A stretch of 64,000 bases of DNA, from the NCBI RefSeq assembly GCF_025836995.1, contig NZ_CP107546.1:620001-684000 (forward strand), in the 5' to 3' direction. Under the pieces are notes generated by a model. That model ran no database searches, had not been told where the DNA came from, and was given only the letters and a program-made list of their open reading frames with translations. This DNA comes from Microbacterium sp. M28. Lineage in GTDB: Bacteria > Actinomycetota > Actinomycetes > Actinomycetales > Microbacteriaceae. Below are positions 33,161 to 41,113 of the stretch, piece after piece. Both the position numbers and the translations under genes were made by a program. Each line of letters opens with the position of its first letter. The stretch's first letter is position 1.

Positions 33161-34168
33161 ATGACCGACACCACGTCGCGCGCTCTCGCGCTGCTGAGTC
33201 TGCTGCAGACGCACCGCCATTGGTCCGGCGCCGAGCTGGCCCGGCGGCTCGAGGTCACCGAACGCACCGTGCGACGCGACGTCGATCGCCTGCGCGAGCT
33301 GGGGTACCGCGTGGAATCGGCACCGGGAGCCGCCGGTGGGTACCGACTGGAAGCCGGCAGCGCGGTGCCTCCGCTGCTGCTCACGGACGACGAGGCCGTC
33401 ACGATGGCGATCGGGCTTCGCGCGGCGGCATCGCAGCAGCTCGTCGGCGGTGCCGAGGTGACGCTGACGGCGCTCGCGAAGCTCGAACAGGTGCTCCCCC
33501 CGGCCCTGCGACGGCGGGTGAACGCGCTCGCCGCGGCCGTGCAGCCGGCGCGCATCGGCGAGGGACCGGCCGTGTCCCCTGTGGTGCTGGGAGAGCTCGC
33601 ACTCGCATCGCGCGACAGCGAGCGCGTGCGCCTGCGCTACACCGACGGGCAGGGTGCGCAGAGCATCCGACGCGTCGAACCGCACGTGCTGTCGCCCGCC
33701 GGACGCAAGTGGTACCTGCTGTGCTGGGACCTCGACCGTGACGACTGGCGAACGTTCCGAGTGGATCGCATCGAGAGCGTCCAGCACACCCGGGTGCTGT
33801 TCGCCCGCCGCGACATCACGGAGGAGGAGGTCGCCGAGCGCATCCTGGTGGCGGCGTCCTGGTCGCCGCAGAAAGTCGAGGCGGACGTCGTCATGGACGT
33901 GCCCCTCGCGCGGATGGAGGAGTACTTCGGCGCCTGGGCGCAGGGAGCGACCGCCGAGGGCCGCGACCGCACGCGCTGGCCCGTCGGCGGCGCGGACTGG
34001 CGCGAGGCGCTGTACGGGATGCTGTACATCCCCGAGGGCGTGGAGTTCGTCACGGACCTCGCTGAGCCGGCGCGCTCGGAACTGCGCGAGTCACTCGTCC
34101 GCGTGCTGCGGGCGCTGGATGCCGAGCCGCCTGCGCCTCGTCATCCCGCGTCATCCACTGACTCATAG
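33161..34168 (+). CDS. WYL-domain HTH transcriptional regulator (YafY-like)
   Basis: The product is about 335 residues: an N-terminal DeoR-like HTH (HRHWSGAELARRLEVTERTV, residues about 18-40) and a WYL domain at about 140-215 with RKWYLLCWDLDRDDWRTFRVDRI, and then the WCX extension. WYL proteins sense nucleic acid or small ligands. ATG 33161 starts just before the HTH; an upstream in-frame start would include the operator-like dyad. Confidence 0.85.
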   Translation: MTDTTSRALALLSLLQTHRHWSGAELARRLEVTERTVRRDVDRLRELGYRVESAPGAAGGYRLEAGSAVPPLLLTDDEAVTMAIGLRAAASQQLVGGAEVTLTALAKLEQVLPPALRRRVNALAAAVQPARIGEGPAVSPVVLGELALASRDSERVRLRYTDGQGAQSIRRVEPHVLSPAGRKWYLLCWDLDRDDWRTFRVDRIESVQHTRVLFARRDITEEEVAERILVAASWSPQKVEADVVMDVPLARMEEYFGAWAQGATAEGRDRTRWPVGGADWREALYGMLYIPEGVEFVTDLAEPARSELRESLVRVLRALDAEPPAPRHPASSTDS

Positions 34169-34227
34169 GGTTATCCCAGCTTCCGGATCTCGCCGGAGAG
34201 GTCACGGCCGGGTAACGTCGATCGCAT

Positions 34228-34302
34228 CGCGGCGATCCGGTTGGACCGGGCCCCGGCTCATACCTGAGGGCGCTGCGGGTTCGACTCCCGCCGTCGCGTC
34301 CA
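34228..34302 (+). tRNA. tRNA-like sequence with CAT anticodon, possibly degenerate
   Basis: A 75-nt segment can fold as a tRNA. The acceptor CGCGGCG (34228-34234) pairs with CGTCGCG (34292-34298), 7 bp with one G-U. The T arm is GCGGG-TTCGACT-CCCGC with a canonical T loop, and CCA is encoded at 34300-34302. The anticodon loop CTCATAC would read CAT (Met-like). However, the D loop is only 5 nt, T8 is replaced by A, and the anticodon stem has one mismatch and one G-U. It is either an unusual tRNA-Met or a tRNA relic. Confidence 0.45.
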
Positions 34303-34319
34303 GACAGCGGGGTGTCCGA

Positions 34320-35507
34320 TCATGCGGACATTCCCGGATGCAGGACGACCTTGATGCAGCCCTCCTCTTTGCGCTGGAACGTCGAGTAGAGCATCGGGGC
34401 GTTCTCGAGCGGCGCATGATGCGTCGCGAGATCCATCACGCCGAGCGGATCGTGGGGATCCTCGACGAGCGGCATGAGGTCGTCGATCCACCGCTTGACG
34501 TTGCACTGACCGGCACGGATCGTGAGCTGCTTGTCGAAGATCGTCTTCATCGGCAGCAGGTCGGCGTCGCCGGCGTACACACCGCTGAGCGAGACGGTCC
34601 CGCCGCGGCGGACGAGGTCGATCGCGCCGTACAGCGCTCCGAGGCGGTCGATGCCGGCCTTCTGCATCACTCCGCGGGCGATGCCGTCCGGGAGCAGCCC
34701 GGTCGCGCGCTGGACGGCTGCGACGCCGCGGTGGCCGTGGGCCTCCATGCCGACCGCATCGATGACCGAGTCCGGACCTCGACCGTCCGCCGCATCGCGG
34801 AGCTCGTCGATGACCGTGTCGGTGAGGTCGTAGGCGAGGACCCCATGCCGCTCTGCCATGGCTCGGCGCTCGGGGACGGGGTCGATCGCGACGACGCGAT
34901 GGCCGCGGTACACGCCGATCCGCGCGGCGAGCTGGCCGACCGGGCCGAGTCCGAGGACGGCCAGCATCCCGTCTTCGGGCACCCTGGCGTACTCGACGGC
35001 CTGCCACGCGGTCGGCAGGATGTCGCTGAGGAAGAGGTAGCGCTCGTCCGGCAGCGCCCCGCCGACGCGGATGTGGTTGTAGTCGGCGAGCGGGACGCGC
35101 AGCAGTTCGGCCTGGCCTCCGGGGACCTGACCGTACAGCTTCGTGTAGCCGAACAGGGCCGCGCCGCTGCCGTACTCCGTCACCTGTGTCGTCTCGCACT
35201 GGGACTGCAGGCCGTTGCGGCACATGAAGCAGTGGCCGCACGCGATGTTGAACGGCACGACGATGCGATCGCCGACCGCCAGCTGGGTGACCTCGGACCC
35301 GACCTCGACGACCACTCCCATCGCCTCGTGTCCGAGGATGTCACCGCGATCGAGGAACGGCCCGAGCAGTTCGTACAGGTGCAGGTCCGAACCGCAGATC
35401 GCCGTGGACGTGATGCGCACGATCGCGTCGGTCGGCTCCTGGATCGTCGGATCCGGAACATCCTTCACGGCGACCCGTCGGGTTCCCTGCCAGGTGAGCG
35501 CTTTCAT
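34320..35507 (-). CDS. Zinc-dependent alcohol dehydrogenase (MDR, formaldehyde-dehydrogenase-like)
   Basis: The product is about 395 residues of the medium-chain dehydrogenase family. Catalytic zinc ligands are Cys in STAICGSDLHLYE (about residue 40) and His-Glu in LGHEAMG (about 63); CGHCFMCRNGLQSQC (about 95-109) is the structural zinc loop. GLGPVGQLAARIG near 185 binds NAD(P). Relatives are glutathione-independent formaldehyde or polyol dehydrogenases. The start is MKALTW at 35507 behind AAGGAGGACCG; the frame reads on upstream without a better site. Confidence 0.9.
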   Translation of the reverse strand: MKALTWQGTRRVAVKDVPDPTIQEPTDAIVRITSTAICGSDLHLYELLGPFLDRGDILGHEAMGVVVEVGSEVTQLAVGDRIVVPFNIACGHCFMCRNGLQSQCETTQVTEYGSGAALFGYTKLYGQVPGGQAELLRVPLADYNHIRVGGALPDERYLFLSDILPTAWQAVEYARVPEDGMLAVLGLGPVGQLAARIGVYRGHRVVAIDPVPERRAMAERHGVLAYDLTDTVIDELRDAADGRGPDSVIDAVGMEAHGHRGVAAVQRATGLLPDGIARGVMQKAGIDRLGALYGAIDLVRRGGTVSLSGVYAGDADLLPMKTIFDKQLTIRAGQCNVKRWIDDLMPLVEDPHDPLGVMDLATHHAPLENAPMLYSTFQRKEEGCIKVVLHPGMSA

Positions 35508-35574
35508 CGGTCCTCCTTCGTCTCGGTCCGTCCGAGCCTGAGTCGCGAACACCGCTCCAGCGAGGCCCTTGACA

Positions 35575-35735
35575 GTGCTGTCCGAGCGCCGCAGGGAAAC
35601 ACACCTGCCGAATCGCGTAATGAATCGACGGTGACGACGTCTCATCAGTGACGGGCCACCCGAAGGTCCGTCGCTCTGGGTGCCGCGAAGGGCGGCATCG
35701 TCGCGAAGGCGCGTGTGAATCTCACGCGCCTTTCT
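35575..35735 (+). promoter_or_regulatory. Structured leader candidate upstream of the adhesin gene
   Basis: Successive hairpins can form: GCAGG/CCTGC around 35590-35607, GACGGGCC/GGTCCGTC at about 35651-35673, GGTGCCGC/GCGGCATC at about 35680-35700, and then the terminator hairpin at 35706. No known riboswitch consensus was matched, so this is only a structural observation. Confidence 0.35.
35706..35732 (+). terminator. Intrinsic terminator or attenuator before the adhesin gene
   Basis: AAGGCGCGTG pairs with CACGCGCCTT around a 7-nt loop and is followed by TCTGTGTGTT on the plus strand. No plus-strand gene ends here, so it probably terminates a short leader RNA in front of the adhesin gene. 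Confidence 0.6.
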
Positions 35736-35781
35736 GTGTGTTCGTGCGCTGTGGTGGCGTGCGTTGGGGACAAGGGGAGAA

Positions 35782-38700
35782 ATGTCCAAGGACGATTCGG
35801 CGCGCCCGCGCGCGCGCACTTTCATGCACTGGCTGGCCGGGATCCTGGTCGCTCTGCTCGCCGTCGGAGGCCTCAGCACTCCGGCGTTCGCTGCGGGCGG
35901 CAAGGTCACGCTGTTCCCGGTCGGATCCGGAAGCGAGCACGACGGGATGCCGGTGCTGACCGAAGGCGGGACGTACGACCTGCAGATCGGCTACGGGAGC
36001 ATGGACGACGGAGCGGTGGTCGAGATCGCCCTTCCGGAGGGGATCACGATCCCGGATCCTGCGCTCGTGGTGCCTGCGGGCAACACGGCGGTCGAGTCGC
36101 TCGCGATGAACGATGCGGGGCGCCTGGTCGTGACGTTCAAGGACCCGTTCCCGGCGGATGTCAACCAGGGTGTCCTCGATCTGCGGTTCACCGTCGACGT
36201 CGTCGAGCAGTCCGAGGTGCGCGACCTCGTCTGGGAGGTCGACGGCGAGCAGACGAAGCAGACCGTGATCGTGACCGACGAGGGCGACTCGCCGCGCGAC
36301 ACTGCGACCGCCGCGAACAAGTCGGTCTCATGGGTGTCGATCCCGCACACGGTCGTGGACGGCAGGGTGGTCCTGGACGAGAGCGTGCTGGACATCGAGC
36401 TCCCGTACACCGTGACCATCTCGAGCGAGCAGGCCCGTGAGGTCGTGCTCGCCGACACGCTCGGCGCACATCTCGCATTCGTCGACGGCTCGCTCGCCGG
36501 CTCCAAGGTCGTCCGCGACGTGAACGACCTCAACCCGGTCACCACGGCCATCGACGGCCTGCCCGCCATCTCGGGCACGACCTTCGAGCACACCTTCGCC
36601 GCCGAGGCCAACTCGGTCTACACGTTCACGTACAAGGCGCGCATCGCGGATGCCGCAGCGCTCGCCGCCGTGCGGGACGAACTCCAGGCAGCGTACGACG
36701 CGATCGACGAGGTCGACGGCGGCAGCTATACGATCACGTTGACCAATGCGGCCGACATCAACGGCGAGAAGCGCTCGGCCACCACGACCATCACCGGCTC
36801 GGTGAAGGGCCAGGAGCGCCCGGCGACCGGCCGCGCCTTCAGCAAGCACGTCGACCCGACGGCTGTGGCGCTCGACGAGCAGCTCGCCGCCGGTGCGACG
36901 CTGCCTGACGGCATCCCGGTCACGTACACGCTCGGCGCCGACCTGACCGTGTTCGCCGAGTTCGCGGACGGGCCGTTCGCGCTGAACCGCAACGTCGTCA
37001 TCCGCGACACCCTGGCCGACCAGGCGACCTGGAACATCGACGACTCGGGCTTCCTCCGACTGACCGATCAGGACGGTGACGAGATCGTCCTCGCCCCGGC
37101 GTCCGGTCTGTCCGGCAACGCCGAGAACGCGATCGCGGCGGACGCGTACATCAACACCTACGTCGTCTCCGGGCAGACGATCTACGTGAACATCGGCAGG
37201 GACACCGCCAAGAGCTACACCCTCACGGCGAAGGCGACCATCCGATCGCTGACCGCGTGGCCGTCGTCCGACACGCAGTATGCGACCCAGTATCGAGTCG
37301 ACAACACGGCCTACTTCGTCTACGCCGAGGGCCGCTACGAGGCGAAGGGCGCCTCGACGACCATCACGGTCCCGAAGGACACCACCGGCGGCATCGACGA
37401 CCCGAGCAGGTTCGCGAAGACGACCAAGGGCGGCACCGTCACGGTCAGCTCCGGAACATCGGCGTCGATCCCGTATACCTTCACGATCGGCCAGGGCGTC
37501 GGGGATGCCGCGAACTCGCGCATCATCGACGACATCGATCATGACGTGTTCGACGTCACGGAGAAGACCCTCCCGCAGATCAAGGCGTCGCTGACAGGCA
37601 TGTACGACTGGAACTATCCGCTGGACGGCGACACGTTCGACCTGTCGATCGACGACGCCGGCGACCTCGTGATCGCGCCCAACGCGGCCTTCCCGAAGGC
37701 AGCCTCGTGGGGTGCGACGGCTGTGGCGCCGTACACGGGGACGTGGAACATCACGCTCTCGCTGCCCACGCACGTGCTGCAGGGCAAGCAGACGCTGGAC
37801 GTCGTGAACTCGGCACGCTACGAGGGCGCCGACCAGGAGATCGTCTTCACTTCGAGCTCCAGCACGACGGCCACGAGCTTCGGCAACGAGATGGAGGTGC
37901 GCAAGCGCGTGTACGACGCGGCGACCGGCACGTTCACGTCGAACCTCCGCGTCGGCACGGATGCCGACGGCGCACTGCTGCAGGACGAGTTCGTCTACCG
38001 CGTCGCGCTGATGCCGCACGGCACGTTCGCGCACATGGTCGAGGACGTCGTCGATCACCTTCCCGAAGGCGTCGAGTTCGTCGGCTTCGTGGCGGCGGAC
38101 GATGTCGCGACGGGGGAGATCACGGCGGGGACGACGTATGCGATCCCCGGCTCGAAGCTCGTCGCTTCGTACGATGCCGATGCCGAGACCGTCACGGTCG
38201 AACGCGGGCCGGTGACGCCCGGCGCGACGACCGCGCTGCACTTCAAGGTGCGCATCGTCGACCACGAGCCGAACGTGGGCATCACGAACGTGATCGGATC
38301 CACCGGCGCGACGATCACCCCGACGAACGACTATCCGCTCAGCCTGCTCAAGCGCGACAGCACGAACGCGGCCACCCTGATCACGGATGCCGGTGCCCGG
38401 TTCTCGGTGCTCGCGGCGGACCGGAGCACGGTCGTGCTGAGCGATCTGCGCGTCACCGAGGGCAAGATCATCACGGCCGAAGGGAAGACGCCTGTCGTCG
38501 CCGAACCCGGTGAGTACTGGCTGCGCGAGGACGTCGCTCCGGCGGGATACGAGAGGGCGACCGAGCTGCGCCGAATCGTCGTGGGCGAGGACGGGGCGTC
38601 GGAGGATGTGGTGCTGTTCAACACGCCCGGTGCGACGGTGGAGCCCGAGCGGTCGTACGCCATCGGCGACGTCGTCTGGATCGACGCCGACAAGGACGGC

Positions 38701-39294
38701 ATCCAGGATGATGCCGAGCAGGTGCTGCCCGGCGTGACCGTGGAGCTGTTCCGCGACGGCCAGGTGATCGGCACGACCACGACCGACGACCGCGGCCGCT
38801 ACATGTTCGATGAGCTGCCGGCGGGGGAGTACCGGGTGAAGTTCACCCTCACGGACGAGCAGAAGCAGGTCTACGGCTTCACCGTGGCGGATGCCGGGGA
38901 TGAGGATGCCGTCGACTCCGATGCGGATCCGGCGACCGGTCTGACCGCGACGATCGTGCTCGGCGCGGACAACACGCGACTCACCCACGACTACCCGTGG
39001 GGAGAGGTCCGCGCGACCGAGGGAATCGATCCGACGTGGGATGCCGGGGTGATCGTGCGGGACCTGGTGGATCCGGTGGATCCGGTGGATCCGGTGGATC
39101 CGGTGGACCCGACGTCGCCCGACCAGCCCGCTCCGGACACCGCCGGTGGCGTCGACCCCGCCCAGCCGGGGACGCCGGGCGTCAACGAGCTGCCGCGCAC
39201 CGGTGGCGCGCTGCCGCTGGGGCTCGCCGTGACGGCGCTCCTGCTGCTGGTCGCCGGCGCGGCGGCCATGACCCGACGACGCCGCAGCGTGTGA
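35782..39294 (+). CDS. LPXTG-anchored surface adhesin (SpaA-like pilin type)
   Basis: The product is about 1170 residues. A signal peptide (TFMHWLAGILVALLAVGGLS, cleavage after AFA) leads a series of beta domains. Around residues 700-840 is a D2-type isopeptide-forming domain; about 850-950 is SpaA-like, with LLKRDS supplying Lys and PAGYE the Glu; about 958-1070 is SdrD-B-like (GDVVWIDADKDGIQ). A DPV repeat then leads to the sorting signal LPRTG, a hydrophobic helix and RRRRS. A sortase would attach it to peptidoglycan. None is encoded in this window. Confidence 0.9.
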   Translation: MSKDDSARPRARTFMHWLAGILVALLAVGGLSTPAFAAGGKVTLFPVGSGSEHDGMPVLTEGGTYDLQIGYGSMDDGAVVEIALPEGITIPDPALVVPAGNTAVESLAMNDAGRLVVTFKDPFPADVNQGVLDLRFTVDVVEQSEVRDLVWEVDGEQTKQTVIVTDEGDSPRDTATAANKSVSWVSIPHTVVDGRVVLDESVLDIELPYTVTISSEQAREVVLADTLGAHLAFVDGSLAGSKVVRDVNDLNPVTTAIDGLPAISGTTFEHTFAAEANSVYTFTYKARIADAAALAAVRDELQAAYDAIDEVDGGSYTITLTNAADINGEKRSATTTITGSVKGQERPATGRAFSKHVDPTAVALDEQLAAGATLPDGIPVTYTLGADLTVFAEFADGPFALNRNVVIRDTLADQATWNIDDSGFLRLTDQDGDEIVLAPASGLSGNAENAIAADAYINTYVVSGQTIYVNIGRDTAKSYTLTAKATIRSLTAWPSSDTQYATQYRVDNTAYFVYAEGRYEAKGASTTITVPKDTTGGIDDPSRFAKTTKGGTVTVSSGTSASIPYTFTIGQGVGDAANSRIIDDIDHDVFDVTEKTLPQIKASLTGMYDWNYPLDGDTFDLSIDDAGDLVIAPNAAFPKAASWGATAVAPYTGTWNITLSLPTHVLQGKQTLDVVNSARYEGADQEIVFTSSSSTTATSFGNEMEVRKRVYDAATGTFTSNLRVGTDADGALLQDEFVYRVALMPHGTFAHMVEDVVDHLPEGVEFVGFVAADDVATGEITAGTTYAIPGSKLVASYDADAETVTVERGPVTPGATTALHFKVRIVDHEPNVGITNVIGSTGATITPTNDYPLSLLKRDSTNAATLITDAGARFSVLAADRSTVVLSDLRVTEGKIITAEGKTPVVAEPGEYWLREDVAPAGYERATELRRIVVGEDGASEDVVLFNTPGATVEPERSYAIGDVVWIDADKDGIQDDAEQVLPGVTVELFRDGQVIGTTTTDDRGRYMFDELPAGEYRVKFTLTDEQKQVYGFTVADAGDEDAVDSDADPATGLTATIVLGADNTRLTHDYPWGEVRATEGIDPTWDAGVIVRDLVDPVDPVDPVDPVDPTSPDQPAPDTAGGVDPAQPGTPGVNELPRTGGALPLGLAVTALLLLVAGAAAMTRRRRSV
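39067..39102 (+). repeat. Four tandem copies of GTGGATCCG coding DPV repeats
   Basis: A 9-bp unit is repeated four times exactly, with a fifth diverged copy, and encodes VDP-type residues in the wall-spanning linker of the adhesin. Copy number is expected to vary by slippage. Confidence 0.9.
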
Positions 39295-39301
39295 GGTCGG
39301 A

Positions 39302-39333
39302 GTGCGGGGCGGCGCGCAGGCGCCGCCCCGCAC
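39302..39333. terminator. Bidirectional terminator between adhesin and CDGSH genes
   Basis: A 14-bp perfect stem (GTGCGGGGCGGCGC with its complement) has a 4-nt GCAG loop. It lies between two convergent genes. Confidence 0.75.
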
Positions 39334-39342
39334 GGCCGGCGA

Positions 39343-39546
39343 TCAGTCACCCTCCGTGCGGAAGCCGGCCGCTTTGTGCGTCCCGTCGCAGAACGGCTTG
39401 ATCATGGACAACCCGCATCGGCACAGGGCGACCGTGCGGCGGTTGCGCTGCACGGGTTCGCCGTCGGGCGTCCTCAGGTCGACGTCCCCGCGGACGAGCA
39501 GCGGACCGTCGGGGTAGGGCGTGATGGTCGCGCGTTCGCCGGTCAT
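39343..39546 (-). CDS. CDGSH-type iron-sulfur protein
   Basis: The 67-residue protein carries the CDGSH/mitoNEET pattern: CRCGLSMIKPFCDGTH (residues about 42-57), three Cys and one His for a 2Fe-2S cluster. It is a small redox or cluster-transfer protein. Its ATG overlaps the stop of the upstream diiron-enzyme gene by 4 nt, so the two are made together and probably work as redox partners. Confidence 0.9.
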   Translation of the reverse strand: MTGERATITPYPDGPLLVRGDVDLRTPDGEPVQRNRRTVALCRCGLSMIKPFCDGTHKAAGFRTEGD

Positions 39547-40586
39547 GATCCGGCCGCCGTCCGCAGCGACGATTCGCCTCGCGTCCAGGCATCCAGCAGA
39601 TGCTCGCCGAACCAGCCCTCGACCGTCAGACAGGCGATCGCGCCGAACATGATGTCCGGGAGCAGATCCGGGCGGTCCTCGGCGAGACCTCCGGCCAGGT
39701 CCCGTGCGGCGATCTGCTCGTGCACCGCGTCCGCTTCGACGTGCTCGTCGAAGTAGTCGGTCACGTGTTCTCCGAAGCCGAGTCGGCGCAATCCGTCCGC
39801 ATACATGCGGCTCGGGATCGACGACGTCATCTCGAACGCGGCGAGGTGACCCACGATGGCTCCGAGCAGGCGCCGGTTGAGTCCGAACATCGACATCATG
39901 TTGAGCGCGGCGAGCGTGATCGCCGGCACGTCATCGACGTACGCTGCGTAGGTGTCGTCCAGCCCGACGCCGCGCATGGATGCCGCGAAGATCGTCGCGT
40001 GCACGCGATCGGGCCGCCCGCCGCCGTATTCGTCCGTCTGGATCTCGACGAGTGCGGCCTTCGCGCGCCCTTGCAGTCGCGGGATGGCCCAGGAATGCGG
40101 ATCCGCTTCGCGCAGCGTGTAGACGGAGCGCTGGATGAAGAACTCTCTGGCCTGGTCCAGCGTCGCGGTCCTGGCGAGGTGCCTTGACACGCTGGGACCT
40201 GCGTCGGCCGCGGTCAGCGCGAACAGCGAGCGCGCGACGGCATCGGCGGTCGGTTCCGGCAGATCGGGCTGCGGGATCTGTGCGCGGAGGGCCTGTTCGA
40301 ATCGCTCCTCCAGCATCCGGCGGGTGCCGATCAGCTCCGGATCCCATTCCGTCTCCGGTGAGAACGCCTCGATCGAGCCGTACGCCGAGGCGTAGAGGGC
40401 GAAGAGCGCGAGCTGGATGTCGTCGTCGCGGATGACATCCTCCGTGCGTGCGAGCGCCTCGTCCGCCAACCGTCGATGGTCGCCGGCCTGGGCGTCACCG
40501 CTGAGATGCCGGAGGACGGCGGCGCTGAGCGGACCGCGATCCGAGAACGGGAGCCCGACGGCGGGAGCGATGGCGGTGAGCGACAC
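39543..40586 (-). CDS. Heme-oxygenase-like diiron oxidase/oxygenase (HDO fold)
   Basis: The 347-residue all-helical protein fits the iron-containing redox enzyme family. Candidate iron ligands are EIQTDEYGGGRPDRVHATIF (residues about 177-196: Glu, Asp-Glu, His) and DEHVEADAVHEQIA (about 278-291: Glu, Asp, His). Characterised HDO enzymes do N-oxygenation, C-C cleavage or desaturation. The substrate is unknown. GGAGATCACC precedes GTG 40586. It is coupled to the CDGSH gene, a plausible electron donor. Confidence 0.75.
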   Translation of the reverse strand: MSLTAIAPAVGLPFSDRGPLSAAVLRHLSGDAQAGDHRRLADEALARTEDVIRDDDIQLALFALYASAYGSIEAFSPETEWDPELIGTRRMLEERFEQALRAQIPQPDLPEPTADAVARSLFALTAADAGPSVSRHLARTATLDQAREFFIQRSVYTLREADPHSWAIPRLQGRAKAALVEIQTDEYGGGRPDRVHATIFAASMRGVGLDDTYAAYVDDVPAITLAALNMMSMFGLNRRLLGAIVGHLAAFEMTSSIPSRMYADGLRRLGFGEHVTDYFDEHVEADAVHEQIAARDLAGGLAEDRPDLLPDIMFGAIACLTVEGWFGEHLLDAWTRGESSLRTAAGS

Positions 40587-40756
40587 GGTGATCTCCGATC
40601 CTGCAGCGATCGGCCGACCCGATCGTGTTCTCCGAGCAGTCTGCTCTGCGCGTCCGGCAGGGGGAACAGCCTTGACCGATCGGCGCGCGACAGGCTACAG
40701 CGGGGGCGCCGACGACCGGCGCGTCCCGTATGGGCCCGACAGGCAGGCAACCGGCC

Positions 40757-40762
40757 TAGACT
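40757..40762 (+). promoter_or_regulatory. -10 box TAGACT of the PLDc_N-menD unit
   Basis: TAGACT ends 6 nt before GTG 40769. Confidence 0.5.
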
Positions 40763-40768
40763 GAGGGC

Positions 40769-41113
40769 GTGGTTCGACTGTTGTTCATCGGAGGCCTGCT
40801 GGCCCTCGTCTTCTGGGTGTTCAGCATCGTCGACTGCGCGGTGCAGCCGGCGACGCGGCACCGCGGCGTGTCCAAGGGCGTGTGGATCGCGATCGTGGTC
40901 CTGATCCCCGTCATCGGCGGCATCCTCTGGTTCACGATCGGCCGCTTCCGCGCCGGCGGCAAGGGCGCACCCCGCTCGGTCGCACCGGACGACGACCCTG
41001 AGTTCCTGCGCAGTATCAGCAAGACGGAGCAGGACGACCGCATCCGTCGTCTCGAGGAAGAGCTCGCCCGCCTGGACGACGAGAACGACGGCCCGGCGGA
41101 ACCGCGGTCGTGA
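40769..41113 (+). CDS. PLDc_N-domain small membrane protein
   Basis: The 114-residue protein has two helices (residues 3-22 and 38-58) in the pattern of the cardiolipin-synthase N-terminal domain (FWVFSIVDCAVQP...KGVWIAIVVLIPVIGGILWF), and then a charged coiled-coil tail (EEELARLDDEND). It lacks the phospholipase catalytic part, so it is not itself a synthase. It overlaps menD by 4 nt (GTGA). Confidence 0.85.
   Translation: MVRLLFIGGLLALVFWVFSIVDCAVQPATRHRGVSKGVWIAIVVLIPVIGGILWFTIGRFRAGGKGAPRSVAPDDDPEFLRSISKTEQDDRIRRLEEELARLDDENDGPAEPRS

Noticed and set aside
34228..34302. A selenocysteine tRNA, from a TCA reading of the anticodon loop
   Set aside because: The shifted loop breaks the anticodon stem, and the 75-nt length leaves no long variable arm or 8-bp acceptor.
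35575..35735. A c-di-AMP (ydaO) or c-di-GMP (GEMM) riboswitch before the adhesin gene
   Set aside because: Only fragments such as TGCCGAATC resemble the ydaO consensus, and the order of stems does not fit either class; kept only as a structured leader candidate.
39067..39110. Short tandem repeats as a possible CRISPR or regulatory array
   Set aside because: The 9-bp units are contiguous without spacers and encode the Asp-Pro-Val linker of the adhesin.
36328..39333. A 1001-codon open frame antisense to the adhesin gene
   Set aside because: It is a shadow frame: Arg/Val/Asp/His-rich with no domain, and the plus frame has a signal peptide, isopeptide domains and sorting signal.
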